The notes beneath the pieces are model-generated. The model was not told the DNA's origin. It made no database searches and worked only from the letters and a program-made list of their open reading frames with translations. Positions 1 through 5,569 of a stretch of DNA of 5,857 nucleotides are shown here, piece after piece. How positions within the stretch are numbered: the first letter of the stretch is position 1; the number at the start of each line of letters is the position of its first letter. The translations under genes were made by a program, and so were the position numbers. Origin of the DNA: Candidatus Aminicenantota bacterium (GTDB taxonomy: Bacteria > Acidobacteriota > Aminicenantia > Aminicenantales > Aminicenantaceae); contig JAFGNQ010000434.1 of the NCBI GenBank assembly GCA_016926925.1, positions 1-5,857 of the forward strand, in the 5' to 3' direction.

Positions 1-4
1 AAAA

Positions 5-484
5 ATGGCAATCATCAGATGGGATCCTTTCAGAGACTTGGTCACTCTGAGGGAAAAAATGAACCGGCTGTTCGAGGATTACTACCCGGCTCGCAGTGAA
101 GAACGAGATTTGGTTGCCAGCACATGGGCACCTTCCGTGGATATCTACGAAACCGAAAATGAACTCGTTCTTTCTGCTGAACTGCCTGGAATCGAAGACA
201 AGGATATCGAGATCAAGCTGGAAGACAACACGTTGACTCTCAAGGGAGAAAGAAAGTTCGAGAAAGATACAAAAGAGGAAAACTACCACCGAATTGAAAG
301 ATCCTACGGCTCGTTCATGAGATCCTTCACTCTCCCCGCTTACATCAACCAGGAAAAGATCGAGGCCGAGCACCAAGACGGCGTGCTGAAGATAACCATG
401 CCCAAAAGAGCCGAATCAAAGTCTCGCAGTGTGAAGGTTCTTAAAACCAAAAAAACCAAATCTGAAAGCTCCGAAAAAAAATAA
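5..484 (+). CDS. hsp20: Small heat-shock protein, Hsp20/alpha-crystallin family
   Basis: ATP-independent cytoplasmic holdase that binds unfolding proteins and keeps them refoldable by other chaperones (family knowledge). The 159-residue length is normal. The N-terminal arm (1-40) has the usual WDPFRDL start followed by a LREKMNRLF helix. The alpha-crystallin domain spans about 41-135: it opens with WAPSVDIYE (41-49), continues through AELPG (58-62) and reaches the conserved G-V-L at 126-128. The C-terminal V-K-V (143-145) fits the I-x-I motif that docks oligomers together. The end (147-159) is a hydrophilic Lys/Ser/Glu tail, as expected of a solubilising extension. Only four bases precede the ATG, so its ribosome binding site and any heat-shock promoter lie outside the window. 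It is convergent with comF and has its own terminator, so it is unlikely to be co-transcribed with anything to its right. Confidence 0.96.
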   Translation: MAIIRWDPFRDLVTLREKMNRLFEDYYPARSEERDLVASTWAPSVDIYETENELVLSAELPGIEDKDIEIKLEDNTLTLKGERKFEKDTKEENYHRIERSYGSFMRSFTLPAYINQEKIEAEHQDGVLKITMPKRAESKSRSVKVLKTKKTKSESSEKK

Positions 485-500
485 TTCTGATTGCTCGAAG

Positions 501-538
501 AAAAAACGCTCAGGTTAAGAGCCTGAGCGTTTTTTTTT
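501..538 (+). terminator. Intrinsic terminator of hsp20
   Basis: The GC-rich 8-bp perfect stem is CGCTCAGG (507-514) paired with CCTGAGCG (522-529), around a 7-nt loop (TTAAGAG). A run of nine T (530-538) follows. The A run at 501-506 can pair with the first T residues, so the stem also has an A-tract on the other side. It lies 16 nt past the hsp20 stop. The A tract makes it partly usable in the minus direction too, where it could back up termination of the comF operon. Confidence 0.95.
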
Positions 539-558
539 AAGATAGGTCGCCCGAAGGG

Positions 559-617
559 TAAAAACCGATGACAATAAGTATAAGCGCTCTTTTGAATGTG
601 AATGTCAGCGGTTTTTA
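559..617. repeat. 15-bp inverted repeat (stem-loop) in convergent gap
   Basis: Positions 559-573 (TAAAAACCGATGACA) are the reverse complement of 603-617 with one mismatch in 15, around a 29-nt loop. Outside the stem, GGGTA (556-560) could pair with TACCC (623-627), in competition with or across a small bulge. There is no coding sequence here and no T tract, so it is not a classical terminator. It sits between the hsp20 terminator and the long palindrome at 634-827. It could be a second repeat element or a cruciform or protein-binding site; function unknown. Confidence 0.7.
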
Positions 618-633
618 TAAATTACCCAGCTGA

Positions 634-827
634 AAGTTGGACTATTCACGAGTCGAGATTGCTGCAGATGCGAGGCGTCAGCCCGTGAAGTTGTGGTCTC
701 CCACCACGAATGGGCTGCAACGAAGCAGATGCAGTGATATCGGCTCGCCCAGTGGGGAAATAATGTCGACATATATATGAAATTTTTTTAAGAGAGACGT
801 CGACATTATTTATGAATAGTTCAACTT
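634..827. repeat. Long imperfect palindrome with split right arm (possible REP/MITE-like element)
   Basis: Terminal arms 634-648 and 813-827 are reverse complements with 14 of 15 matches. The inner arm 649-684 pairs with 712-747: 24 Watson-Crick matches plus 3 G-U-type pairs in 36, in register without gaps. The apex is a small hairpin, GTGGT (693-697) with ACCAC (703-707) around a 5-nt loop. The left arm is continuous, but the right arm is broken between 747 and 813. No target-site duplication is visible at the ends. The right end covers the first two + strand bases of the comF stop codon (826-828). No protein is encoded. This form suits a non-autonomous palindromic repeat or MITE, or a structured transcript end. 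The family is not identified from sequence alone. Confidence 0.72.
748..812. repeat. 65-nt insert in palindrome arm carrying a 13-bp perfect inverted repeat
   Basis: This segment separates bases 747 and 813, which pair with the adjacent bases 649 and 648 of the left arm. It therefore looks like an addition to a formerly continuous stem. Inside it, AAATAATGTCGAC (758-770) is the exact reverse complement of 799-811, with a 28-nt AT-rich loop. It begins with a small CCC-AGT-GGG palindrome (748-756). It has no coding capacity. Possibilities are a nested small insertion, an alternative form of the repeat, or a side-stem of a structured RNA. Confidence 0.6.
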
Positions 828-1569
828 AGGCTTGGGCGACAGTAACAACCCGCACCTCTCCGGCCCCGGCTTTCATGAGAACCAAGGCGCATTCGCGAAC
901 CGTTGCTCCCGTCGTATAGACATCGTCGACGAGCAAAATAACCTTGTCTTCGATCTCCTCCCTCTTTCTGACGGCAAAAGCTCCCTTGACACTTTTCGAC
1001 CTGTCGGCCATGGTAAGAGACATTTGGGGTGGCGTGTTTTTTATTTTAATAAGCTTCTTTTCCAGAACATCGAAACCGCTGAGTCGAGCAAATTTCTGCG
1101 CTATAATTTGGGCGAAGTTGTAACCACGCACCTTTTCTTTCTTGGGATGAAGAGGGACCGGAATCAACGCATCCAGGTTCCACCAGAGAGCCTCTTCAAA
1201 TCTCAAATGGGCATAAGCACGTTGGGCAAGGCCATCGGCCAAGACCGGCAGGCTGTGAAACTTACCGAGAAGAATAATATCCTTTAGCGGACCTCCGTAT
1301 CTCCCGAAAGACCTCTGTACGTGAAAAGGAGGCTTATCCTGAAGGCATAAAGCACAGAGATGAGGTTCTCCGGCTCCCTCGAAAAATCTTCCGCAGCTCA
1401 AACAATAAGGTGATTTCTCGGGCTTAACATACTCCCAACAAGAACGGCAGATGATTTTTTCTTCAGGATCAGCGAGAAAAGCGGAGCAGAGTCGACAGTA
1501 AGAGGGAAAAAGGATGAGCTCAAAATTTCGAAGGAGTAAGATTGCCTTATGCGAAATGATTCCGCTCAA
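826..1569 (-). CDS. comF: ComF-family phosphoribosyltransferase-like protein
   Basis: The ComF/GntX family has a zinc-binding N-terminus fused to a type I phosphoribosyltransferase fold. Members are linked to DNA uptake or carbon-source use, and the exact reaction is unsettled. With a TTG start at 1569 the protein has 247 residues. Four CxxC pairs (C25/C28, C41/C44, C56/C59, C72/C75) form the zinc-ribbon region. The PRPP-binding loop VDDVYTTGAT lies at 214-223, and the RGYN motif before it is also typical. I prefer TTG 1569 to the longer reading from ATG 1599 (257 residues). TTG overlaps the dksA stop as TTGA and has a strong GGAGG sequence 10 nt upstream, whereas ATG 1599 has no ribosome site. 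Last gene of the rlmH-dksA-comF group. Its stop codon touches the long palindrome at 634-827, which may end the transcript. Confidence 0.9.
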   Translation of the reverse strand: MSGIISHKAILLLRNFELILFPSYCRLCSAFLADPEEKIICRSCWEYVKPEKSPYCLSCGRFFEGAGEPHLCALCLQDKPPFHVQRSFGRYGGPLKDIILLGKFHSLPVLADGLAQRAYAHLRFEEALWWNLDALIPVPLHPKKEKVRGYNFAQIIAQKFARLSGFDVLEKKLIKIKNTPPQMSLTMADRSKSVKGAFAVRKREEIEDKVILLVDDVYTTGATVRECALVLMKAGAGEVRVVTVAQA

Positions 1570-1940
1570 GCGGATTCTTCCTCCTCCTTCTGTTGACATA
1601 CGATACAGAGCGGTGCCCAGGGCACGGCATCCAGCCTTTTTTTCCCGATGGGTTTCTCACACATCTGGCAGATACCGAAATGGTCGGTATCAATCCTCTT
1701 GAGAGCCCCATCTATCAAAAACAACTGTTTTCTTTCCGTATCTGAAAGACTCAAGAGAAATTCCTTTGTATAAGAGCTTTCCGCCTTATCCCCGACATCT
1801 TGAGCGATTCCTGTTTCCACAGATTTGGAATCGTTGTTGAACTCACTCAACAGATGAGAAATCTCCTGCTTCTTTTCCAATAACATTTTTCTATAGCGGT
1901 CTTTTTCTCGTTTATTCAACATTTCCCCCTTATTTGGCAT
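1566..1940 (-). CDS. dksA: DksA/TraR-family zinc-finger transcription factor
   Basis: DksA-type proteins insert a coiled coil into the RNA polymerase secondary channel and, with ppGpp, adjust rRNA and biosynthetic promoters. From ATG 1940 the protein has 124 residues. A charged helical N-terminus (about 8-85) forms the presumed coiled coil. Its tip carries D48-x-x-D51-x-A53, the DxxDxA signature needed for activity in true DksA. The C4 zinc finger is C91/C94 and C112/C115, with the family sequence VPWAPLCIVC. A TTG 18 nt earlier (1958) and ATG 1922 are alternative starts. ATG 1940 is favoured by an AAAGG sequence about 8 nt upstream and an 11-bp overlap with rlmH. It is somewhat shorter than E. 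coli DksA, so it may be a DksA paralogue rather than the main copy. The zinc finger and tip acidic residues are intact. Confidence 0.9.
   Translation of the reverse strand: MPNKGEMLNKREKDRYRKMLLEKKQEISHLLSEFNNDSKSVETGIAQDVGDKAESSYTKEFLLSLSDTERKQLFLIDGALKRIDTDHFGICQMCEKPIGKKRLDAVPWAPLCIVCQQKEEEESA
1580..1589 (-). promoter_or_regulatory. Ribosome binding site deciding the comF start (inside dksA)
   Basis: On the minus strand the stretch reads AAGGAGGAGG, an excellent match to the anti-Shine-Dalgarno sequence. The nearest GGAGG ends 10 nt before TTG 1569. It is built from the Lys/Glu codons near the dksA C-terminus. With the TTGA stop/start overlap it points to coupled translation of dksA and comF. 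Confidence 0.75.
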
Positions 1941-2397
1941 ATTGTCTGCCTTTGGCAATACTCAAGGACCGGTAAATTTGCTCTAAAAGCATGATGCGAC
2001 TCAACTCGTGAGAAAAAGTCATGGCCGAAAGAGAAAGCAGAAGGTCGGCACGATCCAACATCCGTTCCGCAAGGCCTAAAAATCCGCCGACGACAAATGT
2101 CACCAACCGGGTCGAACTCTCGCCGGCGTTTTTGAGGAATTGCGAAAACTCAGAAGAACTCATCTCTTTGCCTTTATCAAAAAGACAGATAACATAATCG
2201 TCCTTGATGTGCTTTTCAAGTCCTTGGGCTTCGACTTCTTTGATGCGGTCGGCATTCTTTTCGGACAATCCTTTAGCCTGTCGTGTCGCTATGATTTCAC
2301 ATGGCTCCAATTGATTGATTCGGTGCAAATAGTAATCCTCAAGCTGCTTGATAGCGACATTTCTGATTTTTCCGGGCCACAAAATTTTCAACCTCAT
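1930..2397 (-). CDS. rlmH: 23S rRNA (pseudouridine-1915 N3) methyltransferase
   Basis: SPOUT-class enzyme that uses S-adenosylmethionine to methylate pseudouridine 1915 in helix 69 of 23S rRNA, acting on assembled 70S ribosomes. Length 155 matches the family. The trefoil-knot cofactor-binding part includes LFDKGKEMSSSEF (72-84) and VTFVVGGFLG (99-108). It is followed by the highly conserved LSLSAMTFSHELSR (121-134) and LLEQIYRS (137-144). The C-terminus ends Y153-A154-K155, where most homologues I know end in Tyr-His-Lys/Arg; the missing His is worth checking. ATG 2397 has no clear Shine-Dalgarno. A promoter lies about 60 bp upstream, making this the first gene of the rlmH-dksA-comF group. 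Its stop overlaps the dksA start. Confidence 0.96.
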   Translation of the reverse strand: MRLKILWPGKIRNVAIKQLEDYYLHRINQLEPCEIIATRQAKGLSEKNADRIKEVEAQGLEKHIKDDYVICLFDKGKEMSSSEFSQFLKNAGESSTRLVTFVVGGFLGLAERMLDRADLLLSLSAMTFSHELSRIMLLEQIYRSLSIAKGRQYAK

Positions 2398-2454
2398 GTT
2401 CTGTTAGTTGCATGTTTTCTTTTAAAGACTTAAACGCCTTTAAAATTGCAATAA

Positions 2455-2483
2455 AAAATAATGTCTGAACGACCAAATGTCAA
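2455..2483 (-). promoter_or_regulatory. Sigma-70-type promoter for rlmH-dksA-comF
   Basis: On the minus strand a perfect -35 TTGACA (2483-2478) is followed by a 17-nt spacer and TATTTT (2460-2455; 4 of 6 matches to the -10 consensus). This predicts a start near 2447 and a leader of about 50 nt before rlmH. A nine-T run (minus strand, 2501-2493) just upstream may serve as an AT-rich UP-like element, or as the tail of a weak terminator for rsfS. I could not find a convincing GC-rich stem before that T run. It lies in the only real gap (2398-2543) of the minus-strand gene block. Confidence 0.7.
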
Positions 2484-2543
2484 CATATTTCCAAAAAAAA
2501 ACCTGATTCCGCTGAAGTTTATTGTTGAAATGATGAAATAGGG

Positions 2544-2915
2544 TTAAAAAGAAACCTTAATTCCGTCACCCCACAGTTTTTCCAGAGCATAATATTCCCG
2601 GGCCCTTTCGGAAAAAATGTGGACGATAAAATTCCCGTAATCCATGAGAATCCATTCGGCATTTTTCTTTCCCTCAACACTCAGAGGCTTGATTTTTTCC
2701 TTCTTCAGTTCTTGTTCGACGGCATCATGGATGGCCACATTCTGCCTGGCGGAATTGCCATGCATGATGATGAAGAAATCCGTGAACGAAGATATCTTGG
2801 TCAGATCGATTACATTGATTCCCTCGGCTTTCTTGGACTGACCGGCTTTTACAGAAATGGTAACGCCGTCAGGAAGCTGTCGCTCGGTTTCTCGGGATTC
2901 GTTTTTTACACTCAT
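2544..2915 (-). CDS. rsfS: Ribosomal silencing factor RsfS (Iojap family)
   Basis: RsfS binds L14 on the 50S subunit and blocks joining with 30S, damping translation when nutrients are short (family knowledge). The protein has 123 residues. After a charged leader of about 18 residues the Iojap fold runs almost to the end. Family markers visible are VIDLTKISSFTDFFII (35-50), the HGNSARQN turn, an SVEG segment, WILMDYGNFIVHIF and the closing REYYALEKLWGD. ATG 2915 lies 3 nt after the nadD stop. No good Shine-Dalgarno is close (the nearest AAGG is about 16 nt upstream), so translation is probably coupled to nadD. Last gene of the rplU group. The nadD-rsfS-rlmH order is very common in bacteria. 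Confidence 0.97.
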   Translation of the reverse strand: MSVKNESRETERQLPDGVTISVKAGQSKKAEGINVIDLTKISSFTDFFIIMHGNSARQNVAIHDAVEQELKKEKIKPLSVEGKKNAEWILMDYGNFIVHIFSERAREYYALEKLWGDGIKVSF

Positions 2916-2918
2916 TGT

Positions 2919-3581
2919 TTACCGGTAGAGACCTTTCTCCTTTATATAGTATTCGACGGACCCGGGCACAAGTCCCTCAATGGATTGGCCTATTCTTATC
3001 CTCTTCCGTATCTCGGTCGATGAGACATCCATGGCATCGATAAGAACCAGATAGATCGAGTCGATCCAAGGTTCGGGATTGACAGGTGTGTCGATCTCCG
3101 ATATATCCCTAATCCTTGGATTGTAAGTATCGTTCAGAACCCCCTTCACATCCGCCAGATCAAATCCCGGACGACTCATGATAATGAAAGAACATTGTTC
3201 CAGAACATTTTTATAATCCTTCCATGTTTCGATCTCGAGGAAAGCATCAACCCCGAGTAAGAAGAATATTTTTGCATCCGGATATGTTTTCTTTATCTTT
3301 TTTAAAGTGTTAATGGAATAAGATCTTCCCTTGGCTTCGATTTCCACCGCAGAAGGAAAAAAATTACGAAAGGGTGCCGTGGCCAATTCGACCATTTTCA
3401 AACGATGTCTCGCCGAAGCCACTTCGACGGATTCTTTATGTGGAGGGATGAAAGAAGGGATAAAAAACACTTTGTCCAGAGAAAACCTTTGGCGGATGAT
3501 TTGCGCCGCCTTCACATGGCCGTTGTGAATCGGGTTGAAAGTCCCTCCGAAAATTCCTATCCTCGTCTGCGCCTTAGGCAT
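2919..3581 (-). CDS. nadD: Nicotinate-nucleotide adenylyltransferase
   Basis: Transfers AMP from ATP to nicotinate mononucleotide, giving deamido-NAD, the penultimate step of NAD synthesis. From ATG 3581 the protein has 220 residues. It shows the nucleotidyltransferase signature GIFGGTFNPIHNGH (9-22) with catalytic HxGH (19-22), IPPHK (45-49), and the C-terminal SSTEIR motif (187-192) that binds ATP phosphates. The frame stays open to ATG 3641, but those 20 extra residues lie inside obgE and do not resemble the family. ATG 3581 puts the GIFGG strand at the usual distance from the N-terminus. It overlaps the obgE stop by 8 bp, with GGGAG only 2 nt before the start, suggesting coupled translation. 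proB/proA, often present between obgE and nadD in Deltaproteobacteria-like genomes, are absent here. Confidence 0.96.
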   Translation of the reverse strand: MPKAQTRIGIFGGTFNPIHNGHVKAAQIIRQRFSLDKVFFIPSFIPPHKESVEVASARHRLKMVELATAPFRNFFPSAVEIEAKGRSYSINTLKKIKKTYPDAKIFFLLGVDAFLEIETWKDYKNVLEQCSFIIMSRPGFDLADVKGVLNDTYNPRIRDISEIDTPVNPEPWIDSIYLVLIDAMDVSSTEIRKRIRIGQSIEGLVPGSVEYYIKEKGLYR

Positions 3582-4605
3582 CGCTCCCTTTTTTTTGGAA
3601 TTCTTCCAAACCATCCAAAGTCTTAACCATGGCTGCAACAAGCTTCTTGAGACCTGTATTCTTCAAGGCGGAAATGGAACAGAAACGCAGGCCTTTGTCA
3701 TGCGCCAGCAGTTCGATTCTCTTCAATCTCTCCTCGTCCTCGCCCAAAAGGTCGATCTTATTTGCCACGAGGAGTTGTTTTCTTGTGATCATTTGCGGAT
3801 CAAAAGCCTGAAGCTCTTTCATCACGATGTGGTAATCAGATACCGGATCTCTCTCCGTGTATGGAGAGACATCCACGACATGCACAAGAATTTTTGTGCG
3901 CTCGATATGCTTCAGAAATTTTATCCCCAGTCCGTGGCCGAGATGGGCTCCCTCTATCAAACCCGGAATATCGGCTACGACAAAGCTGCGAAACTCGTCC
4001 ACATCGACCACACCGAGGTTGGGCACCAGTGTCGTGAAGGGATAGTCGGCTATGACGGGCCTTGCAGCCGAAATTCTCGATATAAGAGTGGACTTCCCAA
4101 CGTTCGGAAACCCGATGAGCCCGACATCGGCGATGAGCTTCAGCTCAAGAATCAACTCTTTTTCTTCTCCGGGTTGTCCCTCCTCCCTGAACCTGGGGGC
4201 ACGGTGGGTTGGAGTGGCAAAAGAGGCGTTTCCTCTTCCTCCTTTGCCTCCTTTGGCCGCAAGATATTTCTGTTCGGTTGAGACGAAATCGAACAGGACG
4301 TCTTCTTTCTCCGCTTCCCTGACAATGGTCCCGACAGGAACACGAAGTGTCAAATCGTCACCTCGTTTTCCTTGACGATTGCTCCCCTCGCCGTGGGATC
4401 CTTTCTTTGCTTTATTGATAGGATGGTAGCGAAAATAGGCAAGGGAATTTATGCTTTCACTGGAGATGAAATGGATGCTTCCCCCGTTACCCCCGCGACC
4501 TCCGTCCGGCCCACCGCGGGGAACCCCTCTCTCCCGACGGAAGCTCAGACAGCCGTCACCGCCCCGTCCAGCTTTGAGGATTACTTTAACCTGGTCGACG
4601 AACAT
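3574..4605 (-). CDS. obgE: Obg/CgtA GTPase, 50S ribosome assembly
   Basis: Essential GTPase that binds pre-50S particles late in assembly and responds to ppGpp. The 343 residues divide into a glycine-rich Obg fold (1-158) and a G domain (159-343). The Obg fold has the RGGPDGGRGGNGG run (30-42) and GGKGGRGN (119-126). The G motifs are G1 GFPNVGKS (165-172), the G2 Thr in YPFTT (188-192), G3 DIPG (212-215), G4 NKID (282-285) and G5 SAL (312-314). The C-terminal OCT domain of Gram-positive Obg is absent, and the tail after the G domain is short. ATG 4605 is the only in-frame start before the rpmA stop. An AGGAGG overlaps the rpmA stop 17 nt upstream and can pair with CTCCT nearer the start (see 4612-4628). 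The 21-bp gap to rpmA and the overlap with nadD place it mid-operon. Confidence 0.98.
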   Translation of the reverse strand: MFVDQVKVILKAGRGGDGCLSFRRERGVPRGGPDGGRGGNGGSIHFISSESINSLAYFRYHPINKAKKGSHGEGSNRQGKRGDDLTLRVPVGTIVREAEKEDVLFDFVSTEQKYLAAKGGKGGRGNASFATPTHRAPRFREEGQPGEEKELILELKLIADVGLIGFPNVGKSTLISRISAARPVIADYPFTTLVPNLGVVDVDEFRSFVVADIPGLIEGAHLGHGLGIKFLKHIERTKILVHVVDVSPYTERDPVSDYHIVMKELQAFDPQMITRKQLLVANKIDLLGEDEERLKRIELLAHDKGLRFCSISALKNTGLKKLVAAMVKTLDGLEEFQKKGSDA

Positions 4606-4611
4606 ATCGAG

Positions 4612-4628
4612 AGGAGTGCTGACCTCCT
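4612..4628 (-). promoter_or_regulatory. Distant, self-paired Shine-Dalgarno upstream of obgE
   Basis: In the mRNA, AGGAG of the AGGAGG sequence (4628-4623) can pair with CTCCT (4616-4612) across a 7-nt loop. The Shine-Dalgarno ends 17 nt before ATG 4605, too far for normal use, and no start codon lies at the proper distance. It overlaps the TAG stop of rpmA (4627-4629). Either ribosomes reinitiate after rpmA or the small hairpin changes access or effective spacing. The stem is only 5 bp, so the regulatory reading is tentative. Confidence 0.4.
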
Positions 4629-4881
4629 AGGAAGGAATGACCGAAACGAATTTCCTGTTTTTGCCTCGGGTTTCAAACTGGACATTTCCCGTCACCAGTG
4701 CGAAAAGAGTGTCGTCTTTGCCTCTGCCGACATTCTCTCCCGGTTTGAAGGGGGTTCCTCTCTGCCGGACAAGAATGGAACCCGCATTGACAAACTGACC
4801 TCCAGAACGTTTGATCCCAAGTCTTTTGGCGGCACTGTCTCTACCGTTCTTGGCACTTCCGCCTGATTTTTTATGGGCCAT
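4627..4881 (-). CDS. rpmA: 50S ribosomal protein L27
   Basis: Component of the large subunit whose N-terminal tail reaches the peptidyl-transferase centre and steadies tRNA ends. At 84 residues it has standard length. The N-terminus [16 protein letters not shown] is conserved and starts directly at the mature sequence, without the cleaved extension seen in Firmicutes. [12 protein letters not shown] (20-31), [23 protein letters not shown] (39-61) and GNVQFE follow in family order. ATG 4881 lies 4 bp after the rplU stop. The AAGGAG ribosome site (4894-4889, spacing 7) is formed by the last rplU codons, so the two ribosomal proteins are translated together. Confidence 0.98.
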   Translation of the reverse strand: MAHKKSGGSAKNGRDSAAKRLGIKRSGGQFVNAGSILVRQRGTPFKPGENVGRGKDDTLFALVTGNVQFETRGKNRKFVSVIPS

Positions 4882-4885
4882 CCTC

Positions 4886-5488
4886 TTACTCCTTGGTTAC
4901 TTTCTTTTTGCTAGCTTTGGGCTTTTCGCCTGTTTCCGTCTTTTTCGGCGCGGGAGCTTTGCTCTTTGCCTTGGCCGTTTTCTTTACTGTTTCCGGTTTA
5001 GCCGGAGAAGATTTCTTGGCGACCTTTGCAACCGGTTTTTTCTCTACAATTTTCTCGGGTTCTACCTCGGCTTTCAACTCTTCAGGCTTCGCTTTGGGCT
5101 TTGGTACACTCGGTGTCTCGACTTTCTTTGGAGACGCGGCTTTTTCGTCTGGTTTCGCCTTTGGGCCTTCTTTTACTCCGGTTAAAATCTCTTCGATTTT
5201 CACCCGTGTTAAATCCTGCCGGTGTCCCTTGGTTTTCCTGTACTGTTTTCTTCGCTTTTTCTTGAAGATAACGACTTTTTTGTCCTTGAAGCCCTCGACA
5301 ACCAAAGCCTTTACCAGGGCTTTATCAACAAGAGGCGTCCCGATCAGGACGTCACCATCACCTTCGACGAGCAAGACTTCCTCAAAAATCACCTTTTTCC
5401 CTTCTTCCGCGTCGAGCTTTTCGATGGCCAGCACATCTCCCTCTTGGACTCTGTATTGTTTTCCGCCGGTTTTAATTACAGCAAACAT
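4886..5488 (-). CDS. rplU: 50S ribosomal protein L21 with long basic C-terminal extension
   Basis: L21 binds 23S rRNA in the large subunit. Residues 1-101 are a complete L21: [14 protein letters not shown] at the start, then the [16 protein letters not shown] rRNA-binding stretch (76-91) and TRVKIEEI (94-101). Normal L21 stops at about 103 residues. Here roughly 98 more residues follow, composed almost wholly of Lys, Ala, Pro, Glu, Ser, Thr and Val, with repeated KP, AK and KK pairs and no hydrophobic core. It is presumably a disordered, positively charged tail, like those added to some ribosomal proteins and histone-H1-like proteins. The frame is open throughout and rpmA starts 4 bp after the stop, so this is not a read-through artefact. 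The start ATG has AAAGG 7 nt upstream. First gene of the operon, with its promoter at 5541-5569. Confidence 0.96.
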   Translation of the reverse strand: MFAVIKTGGKQYRVQEGDVLAIEKLDAEEGKKVIFEEVLLVEGDGDVLIGTPLVDKALVKALVVEGFKDKKVVIFKKKRRKQYRKTKGHRQDLTRVKIEEILTGVKEGPKAKPDEKAASPKKVETPSVPKPKAKPEELKAEVEPEKIVEKKPVAKVAKKSSPAKPETVKKTAKAKSKAPAPKKTETGEKPKASKKKVTKE

Positions 5489-5540
5489 CGTTCTACCTTT
5501 ATACTAAAATTAAATAATTGTCACAGAAGGACGGTGCATA

Positions 5541-5569
5541 ACTTTAACATATGCCAGGATTTCTGTCAA
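5541..5569 (-). promoter_or_regulatory. Sigma-70-type promoter for rplU-rpmA-obgE-nadD-rsfS
   Basis: On the minus strand a perfect TTGACA (5569-5564) is followed by a 17-nt spacer and TAAAGT (5546-5541; 4 of 6 matches). The expected start near 5534 leaves a leader of about 45 nt before the rplU ATG, with AAAGG at 5500-5496. I saw no clear L21-type leader structure in this short, AT-rich leader. The -35 box overlaps the stop codon of the possible small ORF at 5566-5709. Confidence 0.72.

Noticed and set aside
546..840. Outer 7-bp inverted repeat GTCGCCC (546-552) / GGGCGAC (834-840) bracketing the convergent gap.
   Set aside because: Short, with the right copy inside comF coding sequence; likely chance, although it sits symmetrically around the other repeats.
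1593..1598. Plus-strand TTGACA near the dksA-comF junction.
   Set aside because: It lies inside coding sequence antisense to both genes, with no good -10 and no plus-strand gene downstream.
2493..2543. Nine-T run after rsfS (minus strand) as an intrinsic terminator.
   Set aside because: The preceding bases form no GC-rich stem longer than a few pairs; kept only as a possible UP-like element or weak terminator.
3535..4281. Plus-strand open frame of 248 codons opposite obgE and the nadD start.
   Set aside because: Obg and NadD on the other strand are unmistakable; the plus frame has no recognisable domain.
4893..5507. Long plus-strand open frame of 204 codons opposite rplU, rich in Phe/Ser.
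   Set aside because: It is the antisense shadow of the repetitive Lys/Ala/Pro-rich rplU tail; no ribosome site or known family.
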